From Sulfitobacter sp. OXR-159 (GTDB lineage: Bacteria; Pseudomonadota; Alphaproteobacteria; Rhodobacterales; Rhodobacteraceae): DNA of 64,000 nt. A program made the position numbers and the translations under genes. Below the pieces are notes generated by a model, which saw only the letters and a program-made list of their open reading frames with translations, was not told the origin of the DNA and ran no database searches. Of the stretch, positions 43,054 to 51,944 are shown piece by piece. The stretch is from positions 1,745,001 to 1,809,000 of the forward strand of contig NZ_CP139707.1 in NCBI RefSeq assembly GCF_034377145.1. Direction: 5' to 3'. Position 1 is the first letter of the stretch. Each line of letters starts with the position of its first letter.

Positions 43054-44406
43054 CTAGCGCCTTGATAGCGCTAACCAAATGCCCTTATCTGAACGGACGG
43101 TCAAATGTGCGACTGGCACCGGCACGCGATCAGGCTGGGCGGTCACGTGAAAGTCTCGCAGGATACGCGACAGGATCAGGGGGCCTTCGACCATGGCAAA
43201 ACCCGCGCCAGTGCAGACCCGTGGCCCGGCAGAGAATGGGATGAAGGCGTCGCGCTGGCACTGCTTTCCGTTTTCGGTCTGCCAACGGGTTGGGTCAAAA
43301 CCATCAGGATTGTCCCAAAGCCGTTCATGCCTGTGCAGGTGCCACGGGCTGAGCACAAGTTGCGCCCCCTTTCTCACCTTTCGGTCGCGAAACGCTTCGG
43401 GGCAGCGGTTCTCGCGCACCATCATCGGCACGGGTGGATAAAGCCGCAGCGTCTCCCGAAACACATCCCGGCTAAGTTTGAGTTTTGACATCACGGGGAA
43501 ATCACAGGTCTCAAGCGCCTGTGCCTCTTCCGCCAGCCGCTCCTGCCATTCGGGATGGGTGGCCATGAGATAGAGCGCCCAAGCCAAAGCCGAGGCGCTG
43601 GTTTCATGCCCCGCGAGGAAGAAGATCGCGACCTGATCAACCATCTCCTCGGTATCGAAGGTCTCGCCTGTTTCGGGGTCGGCCTGGGTCATGATCTTGG
43701 TGGCTAGGTCGTCGGGCGCGGTGCCTGCTTTGATCTGCGCCATCCGCTCTTGGGTCAGGTCCGTGATCAGCGCCCTGATCAGCGCGGCGCTGGCCCGCGT
43801 GTCGCGCCGAAACAGGCGCGGCATCCAGCGCGGCAGCGGCAGAAGTGCCCCAAGGTTCAGGATTGGCTGGCTGCGCTGGTAATTGCGAAACTCATCAAAG
43901 ACCGCCCGGGCAACCTCATGTTCGATCGGCAGAGAAAAAAGCGTGCGAAAGATCACATCGGCTGCGGCGTGGCTGGTCTCGGCTTCGATCTCGACCACCT
44001 GCCCCGCCTTGCCTCCCAGCCGCGCGGCGGCGGCCTCTGCTGCGTCCCACATCGCCGGAAAAGTCTCGCGCAAGCGGCCGCCCTCAAAGGCGGGGTCGAT
44101 GATGCGGCGCTGGCGTTTCCATGTCTCGCCGTTGGTCAGAAAGACAGAGTTGCCCAAGAGCGGGCGCAGCCCCTCGCCGATCCGGTCGGATTTCGGAAAA
44201 TCCTCGGGGCGGTCTTTCAAAACGGTCTTCACCAGTTCGGGCTGGTTCATCAGGTAGCTGCGAAAGAACGGCGTTTTAAATTCCGCCATCCACGCGCGAT
44301 AAAGCCGGGCGGGCTGGGCCGAGAGGATATCGGCGCGAAACAGCTTGGCATAGCGCCAGAGCGACACACGGTCGGGCCGCGCGGGGGGCTTGGGCGGTTG
44401 GGTCAT
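43054..44406 (-). CDS. Cytochrome P450
   Basis: 450 residues. The heme loop FSAGPRVCTGAGF holds the Cys ligand; the I-helix is FLAGHETSASALAWAL and the K-helix ETLRLYPP (ExxR). It resembles class I bacterial P450s of the CYP4-like, fatty-acid or terpene hydroxylating type; the substrate is unknown. No ferredoxin gene is adjacent. Its ATG overlaps the stop of the upstream hydrolase gene (ATGA), so the two are coupled. Confidence 0.93.
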   Translation of the reverse strand: MTQPPKPPARPDRVSLWRYAKLFRADILSAQPARLYRAWMAEFKTPFFRSYLMNQPELVKTVLKDRPEDFPKSDRIGEGLRPLLGNSVFLTNGETWKRQRRIIDPAFEGGRLRETFPAMWDAAEAAAARLGGKAGQVVEIEAETSHAAADVIFRTLFSLPIEHEVARAVFDEFRNYQRSQPILNLGALLPLPRWMPRLFRRDTRASAALIRALITDLTQERMAQIKAGTAPDDLATKIMTQADPETGETFDTEEMVDQVAIFFLAGHETSASALAWALYLMATHPEWQERLAEEAQALETCDFPVMSKLKLSRDVFRETLRLYPPVPMMVRENRCPEAFRDRKVRKGAQLVLSPWHLHRHERLWDNPDGFDPTRWQTENGKQCQRDAFIPFSAGPRVCTGAGFAMVEGPLILSRILRDFHVTAQPDRVPVPVAHLTVRSDKGIWLALSRR

Positions 44407-45653
44407 GCGGCGACAGAGGTGTATTTGCTGACCGCGTGGTCGATCCGGGATTTCGACGCGGGCCGCCCGTCATAGCGCGCGGCCAAGGTCTGTGGCCCGG
44501 CGGTGATTTGGAAATAGTCATAGTCGCGCGGGCGGTCAAAGGCGCAGAGATACTGGAAATGCAGCCGAAAGAACCGCCAGCGCAGCGCCTTCCAGCGGGT
44601 GGGGCTAAGCGTTTGGGTGAAGGCAGCCGAAAAGACCAGCGGCCAGCGTTTCCCCTCAGGCGCCACGCCGGAGACCGAGACCGGATCGCAAAGCGCAAAG
44701 GCGCAGCCATCGCCGGGGGCCGTCACATCGACCCATGCCAGTTCCTCGCGGGTTGAGAGATAGCGCAGGTCGCCTCGCAAACGCTCGGCCCGGGGCAAGA
44801 AGGATACCATTGGCACCACCTGCCCGAGCGAGAGAAAACCCAAGGCAGGCCCGCGCTCGGGCACCCTGCCCGCACGGATCAGATCGGCCAGTACCGAGAC
44901 GCCCAGATGCGCCCCGGATGAGTGGCCGACAACCAGTACCTCGTCGACATCGTCGGTCAGGGCGGCGGCGATGTCATTGCCAAACTGCGCCATGCGGGCT
45001 TCCAACTCCGGCGGGTTCGCGCCCCGCGTGGCGGCGGAATAGGCGTAGTCATGCATCAGGTAATAGGCGAAAAACTTGCCGTCTTTCTTTTTAAACCAGC
45101 GCAGCAGCGCGATGCCCAGCCCAGTGCCCACTGCCGCGAAGGCGAGCCGCGCCGCCCGATGGTCCGTCACCATTTCAAGGGCGCGATAGGTCAGCAGGCC
45201 AAGCGCCACAGCCAGCAGCGCCTGCACAATCAACATCCCCACCGGATAAAGCGCCGCAATCACCGGCCCTTTGCGCAGGCGCATCAGCCGCCAAAGCGCG
45301 CCGGAGCCGATGTAGACCCATGCGGTGCGCAGCAACTGCCAATAGGTCGCGGGGATCGAATTGCTCATGCTTTCGCGCACGATGTCGGACCAGACCAGCA
45401 CTTCGACCTGCGAGGTCACCTGATGACCGTCGATTCCAGCGTTAACGCGCCAGCCGTAATTGCCCTTGCCCGCTTTTGGTTTCAGCGCAATCTCATAGCC
45501 CGAAATCGCGGCCTGCGCCGCGCCCTCCTTGCGGTAAAGCTCACGGTAGCGGCGCGGGTGAATCGGATCGTAGCCGGGGATGTAGAACACCCGCCGCGTT
45601 TTCACCGTCTTTGCCTGCCCTGTGCTCACCATGCCCGCCCTCTTCTTCGGCAT
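44403..45653 (-). CDS. Membrane-associated alpha/beta hydrolase-like protein
   Basis: 416 residues, or 409 if translation starts at ATG 45632, which has the better ribosome site (GAGGG). The nucleophile elbow is VLVVGHSSGAHLGVSVLAD. Two hydrophobic segments (about 130-175) suggest membrane attachment, and RVFYIPGYDPIHPRRYREL opens the protein. No lipase or esterase family is certain. Being coupled to the P450, it may supply or process the same lipid-like substrate. Confidence 0.7.
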   Translation of the reverse strand: MPKKRAGMVSTGQAKTVKTRRVFYIPGYDPIHPRRYRELYRKEGAAQAAISGYEIALKPKAGKGNYGWRVNAGIDGHQVTSQVEVLVWSDIVRESMSNSIPATYWQLLRTAWVYIGSGALWRLMRLRKGPVIAALYPVGMLIVQALLAVALGLLTYRALEMVTDHRAARLAFAAVGTGLGIALLRWFKKKDGKFFAYYLMHDYAYSAATRGANPPELEARMAQFGNDIAAALTDDVDEVLVVGHSSGAHLGVSVLADLIRAGRVPERGPALGFLSLGQVVPMVSFLPRAERLRGDLRYLSTREELAWVDVTAPGDGCAFALCDPVSVSGVAPEGKRWPLVFSAAFTQTLSPTRWKALRWRFFRLHFQYLCAFDRPRDYDYFQITAGPQTLAARYDGRPASKSRIDHAVSKYTSVAA

Positions 45654-45685
45654 AGTCTAGCCGCAATTCGGGGCAAGATTAAGGC

Positions 45686-46438
45686 TTATCCTACGGTTGC
45701 GAGGATCGGAAAAGTCTCAAGCAGCCAAAAGGAAAAGGCGGTGAATGCGCCGGTCAGCAGCGCCAGACCAACAATTACCAACAGGCCCCCCATGATCCGC
45801 TCGATCAGCTTCATATGCGGTTTGATCCGGTTCATCAGCGTCATCGCGCGGGTGATGAACATCGCGGCCAGCAAGAAGGGAATGCCAAGCCCCGCCGCAT
45901 AGACGCCCAGCAAGAGCGTCCCGCGGGAGACGGAGGCCTCGCTTGCTGCCAGTGACAAGATCGCGCCCAGCTGTGGCCCGATGCAGGGGGTCCAGCCAAA
46001 GGCAAAGGCCAGCCCCAAGACATAGGCGCCGAAACTCGACCCGCCCTTGTCGCCCGCATCCATCCGCGCCTCTTGATCGAGAAACGGAATGCGAAAGAGC
46101 CCGATGAAATGCAGGCCGAACACAATGATCACCACACCGGAAATTTTAGCGAGAAGCGCCTGATTCTGTAAAAAGAACATCCCAAAGGCCGAGGCGGTGA
46201 AGCCCAGTAGGATGAACACAGTGCTCAGCCCCAGCACAAAGAACAACGCCGCCACGACCGCGCGCCGCCGTGCGCTGGATTGGCTGGACATGTCATTGAT
46301 CGACACGCCCCCCATATAGGCCAGATAGGGCGGCACGATGGGCAGCACGCAGGGCGACAGGAAACTGAAAATCCCGGCAACCAGAGCGATGATCATGGCC
46401 GGCAGGATCCCGGCGTCGAGGAGGCTGATTTCAAACAT
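45686..46438 (-). CDS. ccdA: Cytochrome c biogenesis protein CcdA
   Basis: 250 residues with six membrane segments. Carries electrons from cytoplasmic thioredoxin to periplasmic thiol proteins for cytochrome c assembly. The redox cysteines are in FLSPCVLPIVPPYLAYMGG and GWTPCIGPQLG. AGGAG is 6 nt before the ATG. Alone, divergent from the TusA-like gene. Confidence 0.92.
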   Translation of the reverse strand: MFEISLLDAGILPAMIIALVAGIFSFLSPCVLPIVPPYLAYMGGVSINDMSSQSSARRRAVVAALFFVLGLSTVFILLGFTASAFGMFFLQNQALLAKISGVVIIVFGLHFIGLFRIPFLDQEARMDAGDKGGSSFGAYVLGLAFAFGWTPCIGPQLGAILSLAASEASVSRGTLLLGVYAAGLGIPFLLAAMFITRAMTLMNRIKPHMKLIERIMGGLLVIVGLALLTGAFTAFSFWLLETFPILATVG

Positions 46439-46529
46439 GACTGACTCCTAGACCGAGAGCGGCCCGGCGTCACCTGTCATATTGTCACAAGATCGTGGAC
46501 CTTGAGAAACTCTTGGATTAACTGATCTT

Positions 46530-46757
46530 ATGGAGATCGAAAAACTAGATGCCACGGGGCTTCTGTGCCCCCTGCCCGTGCTGAAAGCCCGCAAACGACT
46601 GGCGGCCCTCGCGCCGGGCGATCAGCTTCATATGACAGCCGATGATCCGGCCGCGGTGATCGACGTGCCGCATTTCTGCGTGGAAGCCGGTCATGCGCTG
46701 ACCGAAACCCGGACCGAGGGCGCGGCAGAGCTGTATATCATCACCAAAGGCGGCTGA
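46530..46757 (+). CDS. TusA/SirA-family sulfur carrier
   Basis: 75 residues. LDATGLLCPLPVLKARKRL holds the CPxP motif whose Cys carries persulfide sulfur. Could act in tRNA thiolation, molybdenum cofactor or another sulfur path. Beside ccdA, another thiol-handling protein, but divergent from it. A terminator follows. Confidence 0.92.
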   Translation: MEIEKLDATGLLCPLPVLKARKRLAALAPGDQLHMTADDPAAVIDVPHFCVEAGHALTETRTEGAAELYIITKGG

Positions 46758-46803
46758 GCCGGACCCGGCCGGAACGCGCGCTTCAACCCTACGACAGAAA
46801 CGA

Positions 46804-46840
46804 AAACGGCGGGCCTGAAAGCCCGCCGTTTCCTTTTATA
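46804..46840. terminator. Bidirectional terminator between tusA-like gene and rne
   Basis: AAACGGCGGGC / GCCCGCCGTTT, an 11-bp stem with loop CTGAAA, with T-rich flanks on both strands. Confidence 0.85.
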
Positions 46841-46849
46841 TGTCGTGGC

Positions 46850-49744
46850 TTAGCTGCCCAGTGACCACCAGCCGCGCCGTTTGGGCTTGGGCTTTTCGGC
46901 GGGTTGCTCTTCCACCTTTTCGGCCACCGGCTCAGGAGCCGTTTCGGCAGCGGGCGCTTCGGCTTCCACCGGCTGGGCCGTGGGTTCGGGCTGCGGCTCA
47001 GGTTGCGGTGCTTCCGCGACAGGTGTGGCCGTTTCCGGCGACGGGGCCGCGATCGGCGCTTCGGTCGGCAGTGCTTCGGTCATCGCCTCGGGCGTGGCTT
47101 CGGCAACCGGCTCTACTGGCTTGGCTTTGGCCCGGCTGCGGCGTTTGGGTTTTGGCGCGGGTGCGGCCTCTTCCTCGGTCGCCACGGCGTCTGTTGTCAC
47201 CGTCTCTTCTGCCGCTTCCGTCACGGGTTTCTTGGTCCGGCGGCTGCGCTTAGCCTTGGGCTTGGGCGTCTCTTCTCCTTCGGTCTCGGCACTGACCTGT
47301 GGCGTTTCGCCTTCTGCGGCGGCAAGCGCTTCGGGCGCGGGTTCCGCTTCGGGGGCCAGTTCGGCCTTGGGCTTGCGCGACCGGCTGCGGCTTTTGGGCT
47401 TAGGCTTTTCCTCGGCGGCGGGCGCGGCGTCGGTGTCGGCCTGCGCTGCCTGCGCTTCTACCGGTTGCACTTTGTCGCCTTCGTCCGGCTTCGCCGCTTC
47501 CTGCTGCTGGCCGCCGTTCTGATCGTCGGCACCATTCTGTTGATCGCCATTGCCATTGCGGCCACGGCCACCCCGGCTGCGACGACGACGGCGGCGGCGT
47601 TTGGATTTGCCCTCGCCCTCTTCACCATTGCCGTTGCCATTCCCGTTTCCGTTCTCGGACTGGGCAGCCTCCTGTGCGGCGGGTGCCTCTTCCACTTCGA
47701 CCTCTGCGGCGCTCTCATCCTCGTCGATCTGATCCATCAGCGATGTATCGACCGAAACGACGTGATCCGAGACGGGCGGCACGGTGCGGGTGGCGGTCTT
47801 GAACTTCTCGATGTGGAAATCGGGGCTGACCAAGGTTGGGTCGCCTTCGATCCGCACAGACATGCCGTAACGCATCTCGATATTGGCGATATGCTCACGC
47901 TTTTGGTTCATCAGGAAGTTGGCGATGCCCACGGGGGCGCGCACCAGCACTTCGCGGGAGCGGCGGCGGGTGCCCTCTTCCTCGATCTGGCGGATGATCG
48001 ACAGCGCGAGGTTGTCGTCCGAGCGCACAAGACCGGTGCCGTGGCAGGCGTGGCAAGGCTGGGTCGTCGCCTCGATCATGCCGGGACGCAGACGCTGGCG
48101 CGACATTTCCATCAGGCCAAAGCCCGAGATGCGGCCCACTTGGATGCGCGCGCGGTCGGTCTTGAGCTTGTCTTTCATCATCTTTTCGACGGCGGCGTTG
48201 TTCTTGCGCTCATCCATGTCGATAAAGTCGATGACAATCAGGCCCGCGAGGTCACGCAGACGCAGCTGACGCGCCACTTCGGCGGCAGCCTCAAGGTTGG
48301 TCTTGGTCGCGGTCTGCTCGATCGAACCTTCCTTGGTGGCCCGACCAGAGTTCACGTCAATCGCCACCAGCGCTTCGGTCACGCCGATCACGATATAGCC
48401 ACCCGAGGGCAGTTGCACCGTGGGGTTGAACATGCCCGAGAGGTAGCTCTCGACCTGATAGCGCGCGAAGAGCGGCAGGCTCTCGTTGTAAAGCTTCACG
48501 TTCTTGGCGTGGGACGGCATGATCATTTTCATGAAGTCCTTGGCAATGCGGTAGCCGCGCTCGCCCTCAACGTGGATCTCGTCAATCTCGCGGTTGTAGA
48601 GGTCACGGATCGAGCGTTTGATCAGGTCGCCTTCTTCGTAGATTTTCGCGGGCGCGATGGACTTCAGCGTCAGCTCGCGGATCTGCTCCCAGAGGCGCTG
48701 GAGGTATTCGTAATCGCGCTTGATCTCGGCCTTGGTGCGTTTCGCGCCTGCGGTGCGCACGATGAGGCCGGCACCTTTCGGCACCTCGATCTCGGTCGCG
48801 ATTTCTTTAAGTTTCTTACGGTCAGCCGCATTGGTGATCTTGCGCGAGATGCCGCCGCCGCGCGCGGTGTTGGGCATCAGCACGCAGTAGCGACCCGCGA
48901 GGCTGAGGTAGGTGGTCAGCGCCGCGCCCTTGTTGCCGCGCTCTTCTTTGACGACCTGCACCAGCAGGATCTGGCGGACCTTGATGACCTCTTGAATCTT
49001 GTAGCGGCGCGGGCGCGGTTTGCGCACGAGGCGGATGTCTTCGCTGTCATCTTCGTCGGCGACGGATTCGATGGAATCGTCTTTCGCGGTGGCATCGCTG
49101 CCTTTGTCGTCTTCGCTGTCGGCATCGTCGGCCTGGGCGTCGCTGGCGTCAGCGTCATCGGACGTAGCCACAGCCGTTTCATCGTCCTTGGCAACCTCGG
49201 TATCGGCTTCGCCGTTCTCAGGCTCTTCGACCGGCGTTTCCGCGACCCGCTCCATGGGCGAGCTGCCCTCTTCGCTGTCGAGATCGACGGTTTCCATACC
49301 GGCGATTTGATCGCTGTTGTCGTCGGCGACTTCGGCGGTGACTACGGCATCATCGCTGTTGGTCTCAGCCGCTTGGCTCTTTGACCGGCTGCGCGACCGC
49401 GAGCGGGTCCGCTTGGGCTTTTCGTCTTCGTCGTCCTTGGCCGCCTGCGCTTCGGCGTAGGCGCGTTCTTCCTCCAGCAGCGCCTGACGGTCGGCCACGG
49501 GAATCTGGTAATAATCGGGGTGAATTTCCGAGAAAGCGAGGAAGCCATGACGGTTGCCGCCATAGTCAACAAAGGCAGCCTGAAGCGACGGTTCGACCCG
49601 TGTAACTTTGGCTAGATAGATATTGCCGGCAAGCTGGCGTTTGTTTTCTGATTCAAAATCGAATTCTTCGACCTTGTTTCCGTCCACGACCACAACGCGA
49701 GTTTCCTCGGCGTGGGTGGCATCGATAAGCATTTTCTTAGACAT
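46850..49744 (-). CDS. rne: Ribonuclease E
   Basis: 964 residues from ATG 49744 (MSKKMLIDATHAEETRVVVV). Core of the RNA degradosome. The S1 domain is split: NRHGFLAFSEIHPDYYQIP, then about 170 acidic residues and an RS-rich stretch TRSRSRSRSKS, then the domain resumes at YKIQEVIKVRQILLVQVVKE. The catalytic DFIDMDERKNN and the zinc-link PCHACHGTG follow. The C-terminal third is a low-complexity scaffold of Ala/Glu/Pro and basic [23 protein letters not shown] blocks, probably binding RNA and partners. The frame runs 65 codons upstream, which I take as leader. Confidence 0.95.
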   Translation of the reverse strand: MSKKMLIDATHAEETRVVVVDGNKVEEFDFESENKRQLAGNIYLAKVTRVEPSLQAAFVDYGGNRHGFLAFSEIHPDYYQIPVADRQALLEEERAYAEAQAAKDDEDEKPKRTRSRSRSRSKSQAAETNSDDAVVTAEVADDNSDQIAGMETVDLDSEEGSSPMERVAETPVEEPENGEADTEVAKDDETAVATSDDADASDAQADDADSEDDKGSDATAKDDSIESVADEDDSEDIRLVRKPRPRRYKIQEVIKVRQILLVQVVKEERGNKGAALTTYLSLAGRYCVLMPNTARGGGISRKITNAADRKKLKEIATEIEVPKGAGLIVRTAGAKRTKAEIKRDYEYLQRLWEQIRELTLKSIAPAKIYEEGDLIKRSIRDLYNREIDEIHVEGERGYRIAKDFMKMIMPSHAKNVKLYNESLPLFARYQVESYLSGMFNPTVQLPSGGYIVIGVTEALVAIDVNSGRATKEGSIEQTATKTNLEAAAEVARQLRLRDLAGLIVIDFIDMDERKNNAAVEKMMKDKLKTDRARIQVGRISGFGLMEMSRQRLRPGMIEATTQPCHACHGTGLVRSDDNLALSIIRQIEEEGTRRRSREVLVRAPVGIANFLMNQKREHIANIEMRYGMSVRIEGDPTLVSPDFHIEKFKTATRTVPPVSDHVVSVDTSLMDQIDEDESAAEVEVEEAPAAQEAAQSENGNGNGNGNGEEGEGKSKRRRRRRRSRGGRGRNGNGDQQNGADDQNGGQQQEAAKPDEGDKVQPVEAQAAQADTDAAPAAEEKPKPKSRSRSRKPKAELAPEAEPAPEALAAAEGETPQVSAETEGEETPKPKAKRSRRTKKPVTEAAEETVTTDAVATEEEAAPAPKPKRRSRAKAKPVEPVAEATPEAMTEALPTEAPIAAPSPETATPVAEAPQPEPQPEPTAQPVEAEAPAAETAPEPVAEKVEEQPAEKPKPKRRGWWSLGS

Positions 49745-50178
49745 AGATCCATTATGCACAGCACCCGCGCACGGAAGGCCCCTGGCGGGGCATCGGGCTG
49801 GGAGGTGTGACTTGTCAGGGCGATGGAGGACGCGGCTACAGCAGGGCCACGAATGGCCCCCATCTGTCTGCTCTGAGCATCTGCGCGCGTCATCGCGGTT
49901 CTTCTCCGATGCGAGGGCCTTTGCGCCTCTCCCATCCATTAATTAGCTGTGCTTCGGTTGGGCTAACCCTCGCGAATATCAGCGGTTCTTCGGCCGTTTC
50001 CGGCCCAATCGGTCTGCTGGCCCCCCGGTGTCGGGCTGGCACGGCAGCGAAACTGTCAAAAGTCACCATACGCCAGTCGGGCGTTACAGGACTTATCCGG
50101 CTAGTTAAGGGCTTTAAGGGGTGAAACACAATGGTCAATCGAATGAGCAACAGTCAAATGCGGTTTAACTCGGGTCGG
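49745..50178 (-). other. Long leader/upstream region of rne
   Basis: About 430 nt between the rne start and the promoter region of the lipoprotein gene. It has no convincing gene. RNase E genes often have a long structured leader through which RNase E cuts its own mRNA; this gap would suit that, but I can only infer it. Confidence 0.35.
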
Positions 50179-50207
50179 TTGACAAGGCGCATGGGCTTGG
50201 AAACATT
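50179..50207 (+). promoter_or_regulatory. Promoter of the small lipoprotein gene
   Basis: TTGACA (50179-50184), 17 bp, AACATT (50202-50207). A good -35 with a modest -10. Confidence 0.4.
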
Positions 50208-50291
50208 CAGACTGTCGCCGCAAGGATCGCTGGGCGGCACCATAGAATTGCTTTGCCGCCCCCGCGGCCCAGAGTTTCAAAGGACCGCTTC

Positions 50292-50582
50292 ATGCAAATA
50301 TTCCTGCGCCCCGCGCTGTGTCTGACCCTTCTGGGCCTCGCCGCCTGTGATGAGATCGCCGTGGCCGATAATCCGGCGGCGCTGGCCGAGTTGCGCGGGC
50401 AGAAAAGCTGCGCGGCCGCGGTGACCCAGCAAACCGGCGCGACGGGTGTCGCCGTCAATACAACACGCCCTGTGGTGGAGCTTTATCGTCATATCGTTGA
50501 CGTACCCGGCGGCGCGAGTTGGTCCTGCATCACCGATCCGAATGGCAAAGCGGTCGAGATTGCAGAGCAGCGCAGCGGTTAA
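50292..50582 (+). CDS. Small putative lipoprotein
   Basis: 96 residues from ATG 50292 with AAAGGA 7 nt upstream. The signal peptide ends in the lipobox LGLAAC, so the mature N-terminal Cys at about 17 would be lipidated. The rest has two Cys (KSCAAAV and SWSCITDPNG) and no family I recognise. Faces rne on one side and dctD on the other. Confidence 0.75.
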   Translation: MQIFLRPALCLTLLGLAACDEIAVADNPAALAELRGQKSCAAAVTQQTGATGVAVNTTRPVVELYRHIVDVPGGASWSCITDPNGKAVEIAEQRSG

Positions 50583-50605
50583 GCCGCGCTGCTTAAGGTG
50601 CGTGG

Positions 50606-51940
50606 TCAGAGGTAATCTGACCGCTGCAACCCGTATTTCGCCATCTTCTCGTTCAGCGTCCGACGCGGCAGGCAAAGCTCGTCCATCACGCTGGCGATAG
50701 AGCCCTTGTGGCGGCGCATGGTGTTGTCGATCAACATGCGCTCGAACGCCTCGACATATTCCTTGAGCGGTTTGCCTTCGGTGGTCATCACCGGCTGCAT
50801 TTCGTCGTGGTCGCTCATCAGAAGCGAGGCGATGGTGCCCGAGCCGCGGCGCGATTGCAGCACCGCGCGTTCGGCCACGTTGATGAGCTGCCGCACGTTG
50901 CCGGGCCATGGCGCCTGCAAGAGCTGCGCCGCCTCCTGAGCGGAAACCTGAGGCGCCTCGCAGCCGTATTCATCCGCGAACTGATCGCTCAGACGGGTGA
51001 AGAGCGTCAGAATATCCTCACCACGTTGGCGCAGCGGCGGTACGGTGATACGGAGCGCCGCCAAACGATAAAACAGGTCCGAGCGCAGCGCGTCTTCTGA
51101 GGTACGCCCGGCTTCTTGCAGGTTCGAGATGGCGACGATTCGTGTCTCTGCCGGGGTGCCTTGTTCGTTGATGGCGCTTAACAGCCGCGCCTGCAGGCTT
51201 TCGGACAGGGCTTCGATGTCTTCCAGCACCAGTGTCCCGCCGCGCGCCTCTTCGATGGCGGGCAGTTGCGCGTCTTCGGGCTGCATCGGGCCGAACAGCC
51301 GCTTGGCGAGCGCGTCTTCCTCCAGAGCACCACAGGAGACGAGGACAAATTTCTTGCCCGCGCGGCTGCCGACCGCGTGCAGCGCATGGGCCACGAGGGT
51401 CTTACCGGTCCCGGTTTCTCCGTCGATCAGCACATGCCCATCGGCCTGCCCCAGATCGAGGATATCTTCGCGCAGGCGTTCCATGACGGGCGATTGGCCG
51501 ATGAGCTTTTTCATCAGCTGGCCGCCGTCCGACAGCTCACGCCGCAGGGCGCGGTTGTCCATCACCAGACGGCGCGCATTGGTGGCCTTTTTGGCCAGTT
51601 CGCTCATCCGGTCGGGGTTGAAGGGCTTTTCAAGAAAGTCGAAAGCGCCGACTCGCATCGCCTCAACCGCCATCGGCACGTCGCCATGACCGGTGATCAT
51701 GATGACCGGCAAAGCCGAGTCGCTGCCCATCAGCTTTTTCAGGAATTGCATCCCGTCCATGCCCGGCATCTTGATGTCGGAGATGACGATGCCCGGATAA
51801 TCCGGCCCCAAAGTTTTCAGCGCGTCTTCGGCGCTGCCAAAGGTTTCCGTGTCATACCCCGAAAGGGCCAGCCATTGGCTGATCGACTGCCGCATGTCCT
51901 GTTCGTCATCTACAATCGCGATTTTCATTGCCTGAGCCAT
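50606..51940 (-). CDS. NtrC-family response regulator, DctD-like, lacking GAFTGA
   Basis: 444 residues from ATG 51940. The receiver domain (about 5-120) has the phosphorylated Asp in VISDIKMPGMDG; the AAA+ domain has Walker A GETGTGKT and Walker B GTLVLEDIEALS; the Fis-type helix-turn-helix is SVMDELCLPRRTLNEKM. The sigma-54 contact loop GAFTGA is absent: the region reads KRLFGPMQPEDAQLPAIEEA, shorter than usual. It probably regulates C4-dicarboxylate or a similar uptake, but no transporter gene is adjacent. Overlaps no gene; 4 bp after the kinase. Confidence 0.9.
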   Translation of the reverse strand: MAQAMKIAIVDDEQDMRQSISQWLALSGYDTETFGSAEDALKTLGPDYPGIVISDIKMPGMDGMQFLKKLMGSDSALPVIMITGHGDVPMAVEAMRVGAFDFLEKPFNPDRMSELAKKATNARRLVMDNRALRRELSDGGQLMKKLIGQSPVMERLREDILDLGQADGHVLIDGETGTGKTLVAHALHAVGSRAGKKFVLVSCGALEEDALAKRLFGPMQPEDAQLPAIEEARGGTLVLEDIEALSESLQARLLSAINEQGTPAETRIVAISNLQEAGRTSEDALRSDLFYRLAALRITVPPLRQRGEDILTLFTRLSDQFADEYGCEAPQVSAQEAAQLLQAPWPGNVRQLINVAERAVLQSRRGSGTIASLLMSDHDEMQPVMTTEGKPLKEYVEAFERMLIDNTMRRHKGSIASVMDELCLPRRTLNEKMAKYGLQRSDYL

Positions 51941-51944
51941 GCGT

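Noticed and set aside
46904..49384. 826-codon plus-strand open frame opposite rne
   Set aside because: Its residues mirror the low-complexity Glu/Ala/Arg-rich rne sequence; no recognisable domain or ribosome site. A shadow of high-GC, biased codons.
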